A stretch of DNA of 64,000 nt, taken from NCBI GenBank assembly GCA_942493265.1, contig OW818688.1, positions 4,836,001-4,900,000 of the forward strand. Reading direction: 5' to 3'. Position 1 is the first letter of the stretch; each line of letters begins with the position of its first letter. This document shows, one piece after another, positions 1 through 10,128 of the stretch. The stretch is from UBA12481 sp942493265. Its GTDB lineage: Bacteria; Bacteroidota; Bacteroidia; Bacteroidales; UBA12481. The position numbers and the translations under genes were made by a program. The notes under the pieces were generated by a model, which saw only the letters and a list, made by a program, of their open reading frames with translations, was not told where the DNA came from and searched no databases.

Positions 1-1
1 A

Positions 2-3000
2 ACCATCATCCATTCAGGGGGCGATATGTGGTGGGATTTTAAAGTATCCCGGTATGAAGTTCCCAAAGGTTCCGGCAAAACTGCATTGTGGAATGGTGGG
101 ATCTGGATTGGTGGCACCGATGTGAATGGTCAGCTCAAATTGGCTGCTGTGCGGTACAGGAGCGGCGGGGTTGATTATTTTCCGGGACCCTTGATCACCC
201 GGGGCAATGCCCGCGGAACAACCGATGTTGAGGTTTGTTATCAGTTCGACCGGCATTGGGAAATCTCCCGTTATCAGGTCGAAGCTTTCCGGGCGTGGTA
301 TCGTGCGGATGCAGAGACGCGCGAACGGGAATATAAAGGATATTCCATCCCCGAAGGGATTCTTGACTGGCCGGCACATGCCGATGCATCTGCCGGGTAT
401 GATTTCTATCTCGCACCTTTCTGGGATAATAATGATGATGGCCTGTATAACCCGGCGGATGGAGATTACCCCTTTTATGATCTAGATGGCATACTTCCCT
501 GCGGAACTTCACGGGAACACCGCCGACCAAGGCTTTTTGGGGATGGTACCCTCTGGTGGGTTTATAACGACCGGGGGAATATTCATGGCGAAACAGGAGG
601 CGAAGCAATCGGTATGGAAATTCGCGCTCAGGCTTTCGAATTTTCCACCAATGACGCGGTTAACAACATGAGTTTCTATAATTATGCCCTCATAAACCGC
701 TCCACCTATACGCTTATCGACACCTATTTTGGCGTGTATGCGGATGGTGCACTGGGCTGGGCTTATGATGATTATACCGGCTGCCACGTCACCAAAGGGG
801 TGGGCTATTATTACAATGGCGAGGATGTCGACGGTGCGGGTGAAGCCTGGGCATATGGCGCCAACCCCCCGGCTATCGGAATCGACTTCTTCGAAGGACC
901 CTACCAGGATCCGAACGGTAAGGATGATTGTGCAAGCTATGATGCCCAGGATAATCTGATATGCAACGATTGTATCCTGAATGGTAATATTAACGGCCTC
1001 AACTTTGGCGATGGGATTGTCGATAACGAACGGTGGGGCATGCGCAGATTCGTATATTATGTCAATACCGGCGGAGTAACCGGCGATCCGAACACAGCTC
1101 CCGAATACTATAATTTTCTGCGTGGTTACTGGAAAGATAATGAACGCATGCGTTATGGAGGTAACGCTCATCCATCAGGCGGCGGTACCGGCCCCGTTAC
1201 GGATTTTATGTTTCCTGCTGATTCTGATCCGTGCGGATGGGGCCAGAATGGCATTCCTCAATCCTACTGGACCGAAGAAACCGCCGGTAACCAACCCGGT
1301 GATAAACGAATGGTGCAGTCATCAGGCCCGTTTGTGCTGGAACCAGGAGCCGTTAACGATATTACAACCGGCGTGGTATGGGCAAGATCATACGAAGGAA
1401 CACCTTGGGCCTCAGTAGTTTTAATGCTTCAGGAAGATGAAAAGGCTCAACGCCTGTTCGAAAACTGTTTTAAGGTGATCGACGGACCGGATGCTCCGGA
1501 ACTCACTATTGTGGAGCAGGACCAGAAACTGATCTTCCATATCTGGAACAAACCTTCCTCCAATAACTTCATGGAAAAATATCAGGAACGCGATCCTTTT
1601 ATCGTTTGTCCGCTCGAAAATCCTGATTGCGACGTTTTCTATAATTTCCAGGGGTATCAGGTTTGGCAATTTAAGAACAGCACAGTATCCATTACTGATG
1701 CTACCACACAAAATACAACCTTAACGCGTATCGCATTTCAATGTGATATCCGTGACGGGATCAGCCGGATTATCAACTACCACTGGGATGCCGATATCGA
1801 GGCAAACATGCCGGTAGTGGAAGTTCAAGGTAAAAATGAGGGCATTGAACATACTTTTGTTCTCGACGAAGATCTTTTTGCAGAAGGGGTTCGCACATTG
1901 GTCAACTTCAAGAAATACTATTTCATGGCTGTCGCCTATGCACATAATAATTACATGAAATATGACCAGAATGACCCGGAATCCTTCCATGGACAGAGAA
2001 AATCATACCTGGCCGGAAGGAAAGGCGCTGGTGGTCCGATAAAAGTATATGAGGCTATCCCGCACAAAATAGAGCCTGAAAACGGGGGAACCATAGTCCA
2101 GGGAGCTTTCGGGGCAGCACCCCCGATTACCCAGGTTGAAGGTCACGGTACCGGACTGAACTCTGTGGAAATCACCAAGGAAACTCACGACGCCATCATG
2201 AGCGGCGCTCCCTGGAAGGCCGACAAGCTGACCTTTGAGCCGGCAAAAGGCCCGATCACCGTTAAGGTGGTTGACCCGATGAACGTGGTCGACGATACCT
2301 ATACCATCAAGTTCGACTCAGTGAACTATTTCATCTCCACCAGCTTCATGAACGGTAAGGTGATTGACGGTAACTGGTATATCTATAATACTAAGCATGA
2401 TACCGTACATTCAGAGAGTTTTGTGATCAATAATTATGATCAGCTCATTCTGCAATGGGGTATTTCGGTGAATATTTCACAAACCGAGATTCCGTTCAAA
2501 TACGGATCCATCAACAACGGATTCCTGGAAGCTTCTATCGAATACACCAATCCGGGTGCTGCCTGGCTGTCATTCATTCCGGATGACGACCGTACCGGTC
2601 CGAGGAACTGGGTGAAAGCCGGTTACAATGATGGCGACAACTCCGATAAGAATTCGGTGTATGAGAAAGTCCTGGGAGGTACCTGGGCTCCGTTCCAGAT
2701 CTGTAACATGGGCGTTCATGGTCCGGCCTACGATAAGGCTGCCAATGCCATCGATACCAAGAAACAACGGTTGAGTTCGGTTGATATCTACTTTACCTCC
2801 GAAAGGAAGAACTGGAGCCGTTCACCGGTCATTGAAATGACTGATGATCCGTTACTGAGTATCGGCGGGGCACTGAAATTTGAACTCCGGACGGACCTGT
2901 CGATCGACAAAACCGGTAAACCTGCCGTTGCCGGCAGCGGTGCCAGCGAAAATGAAGCCGATGCCAACTATATCAGTGAAACCGGTATGGGTTGGTTCCC

Positions 3001-3901
3001 GGGATATGCGATCGATGTGGAAACCGGCGAACGACTCAATATCGTATACGGTGAAAGTTCCTTCCTCACGGGTGATAACGGTGCCGATATGGCCTGGAAC
3101 CCATCCACACGGGAAGGTTCGAAACTGTATCAGGCTAAAAACCGCCTGGAACCGGGCTTTACCGATGTATTCTTTGGGGGCAAGCACTATATCTATGTGA
3201 TGGGTCACAACCGCACCCAGCCTGGTAAGAAAGACGTTAACTATTACCCGGCATATGATGCAGGATTTTCGTACATCGAAAAGATGGCCGATAAGAAAAA
3301 CGCCAGCCGTCGTCAGCAATTGCTGGTGAATGCCATGTGGACAGCCGTTCCGATGGCCGACAGCCGTTTTATCAAAGCGGAGGATATAGCCAATGACGTT
3401 TATGGATTCATGAAAGAAGGTAATGATGTGAAGGTTCGTTTGAGAGTGGCTGGTCAGTATTGCGTAGGCGTTTATGACTATGCAGTGGCTGATTCCCTGG
3501 CGCTCAACGCAAACAAACCGATGTATCAGTTCAATACCCGCGACATTGCGGTAAAACTTGGAGACCTGCCCACCGCCAAATCCGCGTTAAACCTGATCAG
3601 GGTGGTACCAAACCCGTATTATGGCAACTCGGCATACGAACTGACCCAACTGGATAACATGGTTAAGATCACCAACTTGCCTAAAACCTGCACGGTCTCA
3701 ATCTATTCGGTGAATGGAAACCTCATCAGGAGGTTTACCAAGGACAATCAGATAACTTACCTGGATTGGGATTTGAAAAACCAATATGGTATTCCAATCG
3801 CCAGCGGAGCTTATATTGTTCATGTTAACGCACCGGGTATCGGTGAAAAAGTGGTAAAATTCTTCGGAGCCCTCCGGCCTCAGGACCTTCAATCTCTTTA
3901 A
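2..3901 (+). CDS. Giant T9SS-exported protein, 5' end cut by window edge
   Basis: The frame is already open at base 2, and residues before the first ATG (base 26) align with the interior of the paralogue at 3914-7993, so the true start lies upstream of the window. About 1299 residues are visible. The N-terminal half carries a WIGGTDVNGQ segment and an Asp/Asn-rich stretch (FWDNNDDGLYNPADGDYP) of a kind seen in secreted Bacteroidota proteins. The last ~100 residues form a beta-rich FlgD-like/T9SS sorting domain starting at VVPNPYYGN, with an SGAYIVHV strand near the end. The inferred fate is export by the type IX secretion system and surface attachment or release. I recognise no catalytic motif, so function is unknown. 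The C-terminal half is nearly identical in DNA to the downstream copy. Confidence 0.85.
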   Translation, partial: TIIHSGGDMWWDFKVSRYEVPKGSGKTALWNGGIWIGGTDVNGQLKLAAVRYRSGGVDYFPGPLITRGNARGTTDVEVCYQFDRHWEISRYQVEAFRAWYRADAETREREYKGYSIPEGILDWPAHADASAGYDFYLAPFWDNNDDGLYNPADGDYPFYDLDGILPCGTSREHRRPRLFGDGTLWWVYNDRGNIHGETGGEAIGMEIRAQAFEFSTNDAVNNMSFYNYALINRSTYTLIDTYFGVYADGALGWAYDDYTGCHVTKGVGYYYNGEDVDGAGEAWAYGANPPAIGIDFFEGPYQDPNGKDDCASYDAQDNLICNDCILNGNINGLNFGDGIVDNERWGMRRFVYYVNTGGVTGDPNTAPEYYNFLRGYWKDNERMRYGGNAHPSGGGTGPVTDFMFPADSDPCGWGQNGIPQSYWTEETAGNQPGDKRMVQSSGPFVLEPGAVNDITTGVVWARSYEGTPWASVVLMLQEDEKAQRLFENCFKVIDGPDAPELTIVEQDQKLIFHIWNKPSSNNFMEKYQERDPFIVCPLENPDCDVFYNFQGYQVWQFKNSTVSITDATTQNTTLTRIAFQCDIRDGISRIINYHWDADIEANMPVVEVQGKNEGIEHTFVLDEDLFAEGVRTLVNFKKYYFMAVAYAHNNYMKYDQNDPESFHGQRKSYLAGRKGAGGPIKVYEAIPHKIEPENGGTIVQGAFGAAPPITQVEGHGTGLNSVEITKETHDAIMSGAPWKADKLTFEPAKGPITVKVVDPMNVVDDTYTIKFDSVNYFISTSFMNGKVIDGNWYIYNTKHDTVHSESFVINNYDQLILQWGISVNISQTEIPFKYGSINNGFLEASIEYTNPGAAWLSFIPDDDRTGPRNWVKAGYNDGDNSDKNSVYEKVLGGTWAPFQICNMGVHGPAYDKAANAIDTKKQRLSSVDIYFTSERKNWSRSPVIEMTDDPLLSIGGALKFELRTDLSIDKTGKPAVAGSGASENEADANYISETGMGWFPGYAIDVETGERLNIVYGESSFLTGDNGADMAWNPSTREGSKLYQAKNRLEPGFTDVFFGGKHYIYVMGHNRTQPGKKDVNYYPAYDAGFSYIEKMADKKNASRRQQLLVNAMWTAVPMADSRFIKAEDIANDVYGFMKEGNDVKVRLRVAGQYCVGVYDYAVADSLALNANKPMYQFNTRDIAVKLGDLPTAKSALNLIRVVPNPYYGNSAYELTQLDNMVKITNLPKTCTVSIYSVNGNLIRRFTKDNQITYLDWDLKNQYGIPIASGAYIVHVNAPGIGEKVVKFFGALRPQDLQSL
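2129..3365 (+). repeat. Near-identical block, copy 1 (pairs with 6221-7457)
   Basis: Direct comparison shows long runs of identical DNA, including third codon positions, between this block and 6221-7457 at a constant offset of 4092 bp. Flanking parts of the same genes differ at many synonymous sites. A second short identical patch (845-889 against 4937-4981) lies inside the diverged N-terminal half. Confidence 0.85.
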
Positions 3902-3913
3902 AAATTATGCCAA

Positions 3914-6900
3914 ATGAAAAAGGTTGCGTTAATTTTGAGCCTCGCCCTGATACCCTTGCAGATATTTCCGGAAGAAAGCAAAGGATTGAAAAAACCTGTT
4001 TCAGCAACTAACCATAATATTAAAGGGTTCACCGCCGGTTGTCAGATCGGCAAAACTACCACAGAGATATCGCTGAACAACGTACGAACCTATATTCACA
4101 TGGATGGAGTCCTCTGGACCGATATCAGCGGAAATGCATCCGGTTATGAAATTCCCAAAGGATCGGGTAAAGTTTGTCTCTATTCAGGAGGTATCTGGAT
4201 TGGAGGAACTGACGTGAACGGTCAGCTGAAACTTTGTGCATCAAACTGGGTGGGCTGGCTCCAGCATTACTGGCCCGGGCCACTGATCATGTCGGGCGAT
4301 GCCCGCGGCACCACCGACGTTGAAGTCTGCTATCAATATGATCAGCACTTTGAGATTACCCGCTATCAGGTAGAAGCTTTCCGCGAGTGGTATAATACTC
4401 CTGTGGAGAAGCGCGATTTGGAGTTCAAAGGATATTCCATCCCCCAGGTCATTCTGGACTGGCCGGCCCATGCCGATGCCTCTGCCGGCTATGACTTTTA
4501 CCTGGCACCCTACTGGGATAATAATGATGATGGATTTTACAACGCAGCCGACGGGGATTACCCGTTCTATGATCTTGATGGCATTCTTCCCTGCGGCACC
4601 ACCCGTGAACTGAGGAGGCCCCGGCTTTTCGGGGATGGTACTCTCTGGTGGGTTTACAATGACCGTGGAAACATTCACAACAACCCGCCCAGTGAAGCTA
4701 TCGGCATGGAGATCAGGGCTCAGGCATTTGAGTTTTCAACAAATGATGCCATGAACGATATGAGTTTCTATAATTATGCACTGATAAACCGCTCAACTTA
4801 TACCCTTATCGACACCTATTTTGGCGTTTACTGTGACTCGGATGTCGGCTATTCTTATGATGATTATGTGGGGTGCCATGTAACCAAAGGAATCGGATAC
4901 GATTATAATGGTGAAGCTGTTGATGGAAATGGGGAGGCCTGGGCATATGGCGCCAACCCCCCGGCTATCGGAATCGACTTTTTCGAAGGCCCTTATCAGG
5001 ACCCGAATGGAAAGGATGATTGTACAAGCTATGATGCTCAGTATAACCTGATCTGCAACGACTGCATATTGAACGGAAACATAAACGGGCTGAACTTTGG
5101 TGATGCCATTGTTGACAATGAGCGCTGGGGCATGCGCCGTTTTGTTTATTACAACAACCAATCGGGACCACAGGGGGATCCAGAGAATGCAAGTCAGTAC
5201 TATCAATACCTGCGTGGATACTGGAAAGATAATGAACGCATGCGGTACGGCGGAAATGGCCATCCGAGCAGCGGTGCAACCGGCCCGGCCTGCGACTTCA
5301 TGTTCCCGCGGGAATCGGATCCTTGCGGCTGGGGCCAGGGTGGGATCCCGCAAGCAATCTGGACCGAAGAAACGTCCGGTAATTTTCCGGGCGACCGGAG
5401 GTTTGTCCAGTCATCAGGACCATTTGTCCTCGAACCGGGAGCCGTTAACGACATCACTATTGGTGCCGTCTGGGCCCGTTCCTATGAAGGCGGCCTGCTC
5501 GCATCAGTCGACAAAATGCTCCAGAGCGACGAAAAAGCACAGCGTCTGTTTGAAAACTGCTTCCAGGTGGTTGATGGTCCGGATGCTCCTGAACTCACCA
5601 TCGTTGAGCAGGATCAGAAACTGATTTTCCATATCTGGAATAAGCCTTCTTCAAACAACTTTATGGAAGCCTACCGTGAACGCGACCCGTTCATTGTATG
5701 CCCGATTTCAAAACCTGACTGTGATGTGTATTATAACTTTGAAGGATATCAGGTATGGCAGCTCAAAACAGCTTCAACTTCCGTTACAGATGCTACGGAG
5801 CATAACACCCAGCTTGCACGGGTCGTATTCCAGTGTGATATCAGGAATAATATAGGACGCCTGATCAATTTTGTCTGGAATCCCGACCTCGAAGCCAACG
5901 TTCCTGTTGTTGAGGTTATTGGAAATGATGAAGGTATCGAACACACTTTCGTTCTGGAAGAGGATATTTTTGCCGAAGGCGTACGTACCCTGGTTAACTA
6001 CAAGAAGTACTATTATGTTGCGGTAGCTTATGCGTACAACAACTTCCTGAAATATGACCAGAATGATCCTGAATCATTCGAAGGACAGCGCTATCCTTAC
6101 CTGGCAGGTCGTAAAGGTGCCGGTGGCCCGATCAAGATTTATGAGGCCATCCCGCACAAAATCGAACCTGAACAGGGTGGAACCGTCATTCAGGGAACCT
6201 TCGGAGATGCTCCGGCGGTTACCCAGGTTGAAGGTCACGGTACCGGACTGAACTCAGTGGAAATCACCAAAGAAACCCACGACGCCATCATGAGCGGAGC
6301 TCCCTGGAAGGCCGACAAGCTGACCTTTGAGCCGGCAAAAGGCCCGATCACCGTTAAGGTGGTTGACCCGATGAACGTGATCGATGATACCTATACCATC
6401 AAGTTCGACTCGGTGAACTATTTCATCTCTACGAGTTTTATGAACGGTAAGGTAATTGACGGTAACTGGTATATTTATAATACCAAGCATGATACCGTAC
6501 ATTCGGAGAGTTTCGTCATTAACAATTATGATCAGCTCATTCTGCAATGGGGTATTTCGGTGAATATTTCACAAACCGAGATTCCGTTCAAATACGGATC
6601 CATCAACAACGGATTCCTGGAAGCTTCCATCGAATACACCAATCCGGGTGCCGCCTGGCTGTCATTCATTCCGGATGACGACCGTACCGGTCCGAGGAAC
6701 TGGGTGAAAGCCGGTTACAATGATGGCGACAACTCCGATAAGAATTCGGTGTACGAGAAAGTCCAGGGAGGTACCTGGGCTCCGTTCCAGATCTGTAACA
6801 TGGGCGTTCATGGTCCGGCCTACGATAAGGCTGCCAATGCCATCGATACCAAGAAACAACGGTTGAGTTCGGTTGATATCTACTTTACTGCAGATAGGAA

Positions 6901-7993
6901 GAACTGGAGCCGTTCACCGGTCATTGAAATGACTGATGATCCGTTACTGAGTATCGGCGGGGCACAGAAATTTGAACTCCGGACGGACCTGTCGATCGAC
7001 AAAACCGGTAAACCTGCCGTTGCCGGCAGCGGAGCCAGCGAAAATGAAGCCGATGCCAACTATATCAGCGAAACGGGTATGGGTTGGTTCCCGGGATATG
7101 CGATCGACGTGGAAACCGGCGAACGCCTCAACATTGTATATGGTGAAAGTTCATTCCTGACGGGAGATAACGGTGCCGATATGGCCTGGAACCCATCCAC
7201 ACGGGAAGGTTCGAAACTGTATCAGGCTAAAAACCGCCTGGAACCGGGCTTTACCGATGTATTCTTCGGGGGCAAGCACTATATCTATGTGATGGGTCAC
7301 AACCGCACCCAGCCTGGTAAGAAAGACGTGAACTTCTATCCGGCATATGATGCAGGATTTTCGTACATCGAAAAGATGGCCGATAAGAAAAACGCCAGCC
7401 GTCGTCAGCAATTGCTGGTGAATGCCATGTGGACAGCCGTTCCGATGGCCGACAGCCGCTTTGTAAAAGCCGAAGATTTAGTGAACGACGTATACGGATT
7501 CATGAAAGAAGGTAATGATATTAAGGTTCGTTTGAGAGTGGCCGGTCAGTATTGTGTAGGCGTTTATGACTATGCAGTGGCTGATTCACTGGCACTCAAC
7601 GCAAACAAACCGATGTATCAGTTCAATACCCACGATATCGCTACCAGACGTAATGATTTGCCAACGGCACAGGCTGCTCTGAAATTGATCAGGGTGGTAC
7701 CGAACCCGTATTACGGCAACTCGGCATACGAACTGACCCAGCTGGATAACCTGGTTAAGATCACCAACCTGCCAAAAACCTGTACGGTATCAATTTACTC
7801 ACTAAACGGTAACCTGATCCGTCGTTTTTCGAAGGACGCTGAAGTGACTTACCTCGATTGGGATCTGAAGAACCAATACGGTATTCCGATCGCCAGCGGT
7901 GCGTATATTGTTCATATCAACGCTCCGGGTATCGGAGAAAGAATTGTTAAATTCTTCGGAGCCTTGAGGCCGCAGGATCTTAACTCTCTCTAA
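3914..7993 (+). CDS. Giant T9SS-exported protein, tandem paralogue
   Basis: This 1359-residue protein begins with a signal peptide (MKKVALILSLALIPLQIF, then EES). It is collinear with the truncated gene upstream; from about residue 230 on the two genes hold a constant 4092-bp offset without indels. It has the same layout: WIGGTDVNGQ segment near residue 90, an Asp-rich NNDDG..ADGDYPFYD segment near residue 210, a long unassigned middle and a C-terminal FlgD-like/T9SS sorting domain from VVPNPYYGN. The two genes are 12 bp apart and are probably co-transcribed. Secretion by T9SS is inferred from the signal peptide plus C-terminal domain; there is no visible enzymatic motif. A structural or adhesive surface role is possible but unsupported. 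Confidence 0.88.
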   Translation: MKKVALILSLALIPLQIFPEESKGLKKPVSATNHNIKGFTAGCQIGKTTTEISLNNVRTYIHMDGVLWTDISGNASGYEIPKGSGKVCLYSGGIWIGGTDVNGQLKLCASNWVGWLQHYWPGPLIMSGDARGTTDVEVCYQYDQHFEITRYQVEAFREWYNTPVEKRDLEFKGYSIPQVILDWPAHADASAGYDFYLAPYWDNNDDGFYNAADGDYPFYDLDGILPCGTTRELRRPRLFGDGTLWWVYNDRGNIHNNPPSEAIGMEIRAQAFEFSTNDAMNDMSFYNYALINRSTYTLIDTYFGVYCDSDVGYSYDDYVGCHVTKGIGYDYNGEAVDGNGEAWAYGANPPAIGIDFFEGPYQDPNGKDDCTSYDAQYNLICNDCILNGNINGLNFGDAIVDNERWGMRRFVYYNNQSGPQGDPENASQYYQYLRGYWKDNERMRYGGNGHPSSGATGPACDFMFPRESDPCGWGQGGIPQAIWTEETSGNFPGDRRFVQSSGPFVLEPGAVNDITIGAVWARSYEGGLLASVDKMLQSDEKAQRLFENCFQVVDGPDAPELTIVEQDQKLIFHIWNKPSSNNFMEAYRERDPFIVCPISKPDCDVYYNFEGYQVWQLKTASTSVTDATEHNTQLARVVFQCDIRNNIGRLINFVWNPDLEANVPVVEVIGNDEGIEHTFVLEEDIFAEGVRTLVNYKKYYYVAVAYAYNNFLKYDQNDPESFEGQRYPYLAGRKGAGGPIKIYEAIPHKIEPEQGGTVIQGTFGDAPAVTQVEGHGTGLNSVEITKETHDAIMSGAPWKADKLTFEPAKGPITVKVVDPMNVIDDTYTIKFDSVNYFISTSFMNGKVIDGNWYIYNTKHDTVHSESFVINNYDQLILQWGISVNISQTEIPFKYGSINNGFLEASIEYTNPGAAWLSFIPDDDRTGPRNWVKAGYNDGDNSDKNSVYEKVQGGTWAPFQICNMGVHGPAYDKAANAIDTKKQRLSSVDIYFTADRKNWSRSPVIEMTDDPLLSIGGAQKFELRTDLSIDKTGKPAVAGSGASENEADANYISETGMGWFPGYAIDVETGERLNIVYGESSFLTGDNGADMAWNPSTREGSKLYQAKNRLEPGFTDVFFGGKHYIYVMGHNRTQPGKKDVNFYPAYDAGFSYIEKMADKKNASRRQQLLVNAMWTAVPMADSRFVKAEDLVNDVYGFMKEGNDIKVRLRVAGQYCVGVYDYAVADSLALNANKPMYQFNTHDIATRRNDLPTAQAALKLIRVVPNPYYGNSAYELTQLDNLVKITNLPKTCTVSIYSLNGNLIRRFSKDAEVTYLDWDLKNQYGIPIASGAYIVHINAPGIGERIVKFFGALRPQDLNSL
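6221..7457 (+). repeat. Near-identical block, copy 2 (pairs with 2129-3365)
   Basis: Second copy of the block shared by the tandem giant genes. It starts at the codons for TQVEGHGTG and ends around the codons for PMADSR. A few substitutions are scattered within it, such as one Leu/Gln and one Ser/Ala change. Confidence 0.85.
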
Positions 7994-8037
7994 AAACTCT
8001 CTGTGGTCCTCTTCAATACTCCGTGGCCCTCTGTGTA
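7994..8037. repeat. Degenerate CTCYGTGG-type intergenic repeat
   Basis: The 46-bp gap between two convergent genes holds imperfect repeats of CTCTGTGG / CTCCGTGG / CTCTGTGT. It has no clear hairpin and no T-run, so it does not look like a terminator. It is one of several low-complexity junction sequences in this window. Confidence 0.45.
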
Positions 8038-8039
8038 AG

Positions 8040-9995
8040 CTATTTTTTGTTGATCATTGCCGCATACCCGCCGCCCGGTGCCATCTTAATTTTAATGGTG
8101 TCGCCCGGTTTTACGGGACTCTCCTTTCTGGCATAATCCTCTGCAAACCTATCCGCATTGATACCATCGACGAATTCTATCAGCGTATAGGTTCCGGCAG
8201 GTAAAAAATCAAGTTTTACCTCCAGTTCCCTTGGGGTCCAGTCGGTTATGGCACCGATAAACCAACCGGTACCTTTTTGTCGGGCAACAGCAACATAATC
8301 ACCAACCTTTCCGGCCAAGGGTTTGGTTTCATCCCATACCGACGGCACTTCGGAAAGAAATTCCATGCACCCCTTTTCACGGTAATAGGCCGATGCAGCA
8401 TCTGCCAGCATCTGCAGCGGACTTTCAAAAACCACATACAAGCCCAGCTGATGGCAACGTGTACCCTGGCTCATCGGACGGGTGAAGGCAGCCTTAAAAT
8501 TTGCTGCCTCGGCATTCCGCATGGCTCCGGGGGTATAATCCAGCGGACCGGCAAACATCCTGATAAATGGCAGGGTGCAATCATGATCGGGGGTAATATC
8601 CGAACTCCATTTATTATGCTCCAAACCCTTAACGCCCTCACGGGTTAACATATTGGGATAGGTCCTTTCCAGTCCGCACGGCTTGTAGGCCCCATGAAAA
8701 TCAACCAGCATATGCCTCTCAGCAGCTGCTTTCGAAATACGCCAGTAATAATTAACCATCGCCTGATCATCGCGCTGCATAAAATCCACCTTGATACCCT
8801 TCACATCCCAGGTTTTAAACAGATCAAGGGCGCGGTCGAGATCTTTATCGAGGGCGTTCCACAGGCACCAGAGAATGATATCAACACCCTTACCCTGAGC
8901 ATATTTACACAATTCAGGAACGTTGACCGCGGGATTCATTTCCAGCAGATTGGAGGGTTTCGACCATCCTTCATCGAGAATGATATACTCTAATCCATAC
9001 TCCGCGGCAAAATCGATATAATATTTATACGTATCGGTATTCACCCCGGAACGAAACGATACGCCCTTATTATTATTGGCGTTCCACCAATCCCAGGCAA
9101 TTTTACCCGGTTTGATCCAGGAGGTATCATCCAACCGGCAAGGCGATGCCAGACGATATACAATATCATTGCCGATAATGTCCTTATCCTCAGCAGCAAA
9201 GGCCAATACCCTCCACGGGAAATAACGGGTCCCGCGGGTTTTGGCAATATAATCAGCAACCTCCACGGGCTTGATGTTACGGTCGCCAATCAGCTTCTCC
9301 GTTAAAACATAGGGAGGAAACTTCACCTTCAAAGTATTTCCATTGGAGCCGAAAACATACAAACCCGGATAATCCTCCAGGTCGGCTTCGGTGATCAGAA
9401 TGCTGATGCCGTCATTGCGGTCAACCAGAAAAGGAACAGACGATAAGGTATCCGGACCAATCTTTGAAAGAGGCATATACTGATAGGAGCGCTCGCTGTG
9501 GGTGAACATGGAAACATCGGTAGGAATGAACAGGTTCTCATCCGCCGGAAAAGTAAAAGCGGCTTTTTCGGATTTCACAATCAGTTCGCCGTCGATATCT
9601 GTTTTAATCCGATAAGCCAAACCGTCATCATAAGCTCTGATAATCAAACGAAAAGGCTCTCTGAACAATATTTCCATTTCTGTAAACCGATCGGGAATCT
9701 GCTTCCGTTTCTGCGCAACTGCCGGGGTAATCATTTCATCCACAGTTCTGCGGTTTACGGTCCTGACTTTCGGCACAGCGCCCAGATTCTTTCCATCACC
9801 GGTCTCCATGCCGATAGGCCCGAGAGTGGACATTTCTTTATCCAGGTAAAAACACCTGGCAGTAATTCCTGAATTTTTATCCACCGTAACCACCATTTTC
9901 GCTTTTCCACCCGGCGATACGACGGTATACTCCTGCGAAAATCCAATGGTCATCGCAGCAGCCCACAATCCAAACAACAAACTTAACCTTCTCAT
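8040..9995 (-). CDS. GH97 family glycosidase, retaining type (alpha-galactosidase-like)
   Basis: The 651-residue product starts with a signal peptide (MRRLSLLFGLWAAAMTIGFSQ), so it acts in the periplasm or outside. It follows the GH97 plan: an N-terminal beta-sandwich (about 20-280), a (beta/alpha)8 barrel with DEGWSKP and GIKVDFMQRDD, and a C-terminal beta domain. Asp404 in KVDFM sits where the retaining Bacteroides alpha-galactosidase has its nucleophile (Asp415), and Glu459 in GLEHNKW matches its acid/base (Glu470) with the same spacing. The inverting SusB-type members use glutamates instead. Galactose metabolism genes 6-10 kb away fit an alpha-galactosidase role, though the substrate is inferred. 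Confidence 0.9.
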   Translation of the reverse strand: MRRLSLLFGLWAAAMTIGFSQEYTVVSPGGKAKMVVTVDKNSGITARCFYLDKEMSTLGPIGMETGDGKNLGAVPKVRTVNRRTVDEMITPAVAQKRKQIPDRFTEMEILFREPFRLIIRAYDDGLAYRIKTDIDGELIVKSEKAAFTFPADENLFIPTDVSMFTHSERSYQYMPLSKIGPDTLSSVPFLVDRNDGISILITEADLEDYPGLYVFGSNGNTLKVKFPPYVLTEKLIGDRNIKPVEVADYIAKTRGTRYFPWRVLAFAAEDKDIIGNDIVYRLASPCRLDDTSWIKPGKIAWDWWNANNNKGVSFRSGVNTDTYKYYIDFAAEYGLEYIILDEGWSKPSNLLEMNPAVNVPELCKYAQGKGVDIILWCLWNALDKDLDRALDLFKTWDVKGIKVDFMQRDDQAMVNYYWRISKAAAERHMLVDFHGAYKPCGLERTYPNMLTREGVKGLEHNKWSSDITPDHDCTLPFIRMFAGPLDYTPGAMRNAEAANFKAAFTRPMSQGTRCHQLGLYVVFESPLQMLADAASAYYREKGCMEFLSEVPSVWDETKPLAGKVGDYVAVARQKGTGWFIGAITDWTPRELEVKLDFLPAGTYTLIEFVDGINADRFAEDYARKESPVKPGDTIKIKMAPGGGYAAMINKK

Positions 9996-10013
9996 TATCT
10001 ATAATTTATCTTA

Positions 10014-10052
10014 ACGTTTCTCACGTTCTTTACGTTCTTTACGTTCTTTACC
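10014..10052. repeat. 9-bp tandem repeat (ACGTTCTTT)
   Basis: About four copies of a 9-bp unit, ACGTTCTTT with one variant copy, lie upstream of the GH97 gene in the gap behind the GH172 gene. Nothing in it codes. Confidence 0.8.
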
Positions 10053-10059
10053 TTAATCC

Positions 10060-10078
10060 GGGCGACCTCAGGTCGCCC
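10060..10078. repeat. Palindrome GGGCGACC-TCA-GGTCGCCC
   Basis: A perfect 8-bp stem with a 3-base loop lies between the GH172 gene and the downstream GH97 gene. It has no adjacent T-run. It resembles REP-type interspersed palindromes and could also stabilise or attenuate the transcript running from GH172 into GH97. Confidence 0.65.
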
Positions 10079-10093
10079 CTACCAGACACTCAC

Positions 10094-10125
10094 CTCCTCA
10101 CTTCCTCACCTCCTCACCCCCTCAC
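10094..10125. repeat. 8-bp tandem repeat (YTCCTCAC)
   Basis: Four 8-bp units (CTCCTCAC, TTCCTCAC, CTCCTCAC, CCCCTCAC) with partial copies on both sides end four bases before the stop codon of the GH172 gene. Strongly strand-asymmetric pyrimidine tract; not coding. Confidence 0.8.
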
Positions 10126-10128
10126 TTC

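Noticed and set aside
509..1171. Long open antisense frame (220 codons) opposite the first giant gene, and similar ones opposite the second
   Set aside because: No signal, motif or start context; they mirror the codon bias of the well-supported sense genes, and the paralogue shows the same shadow.
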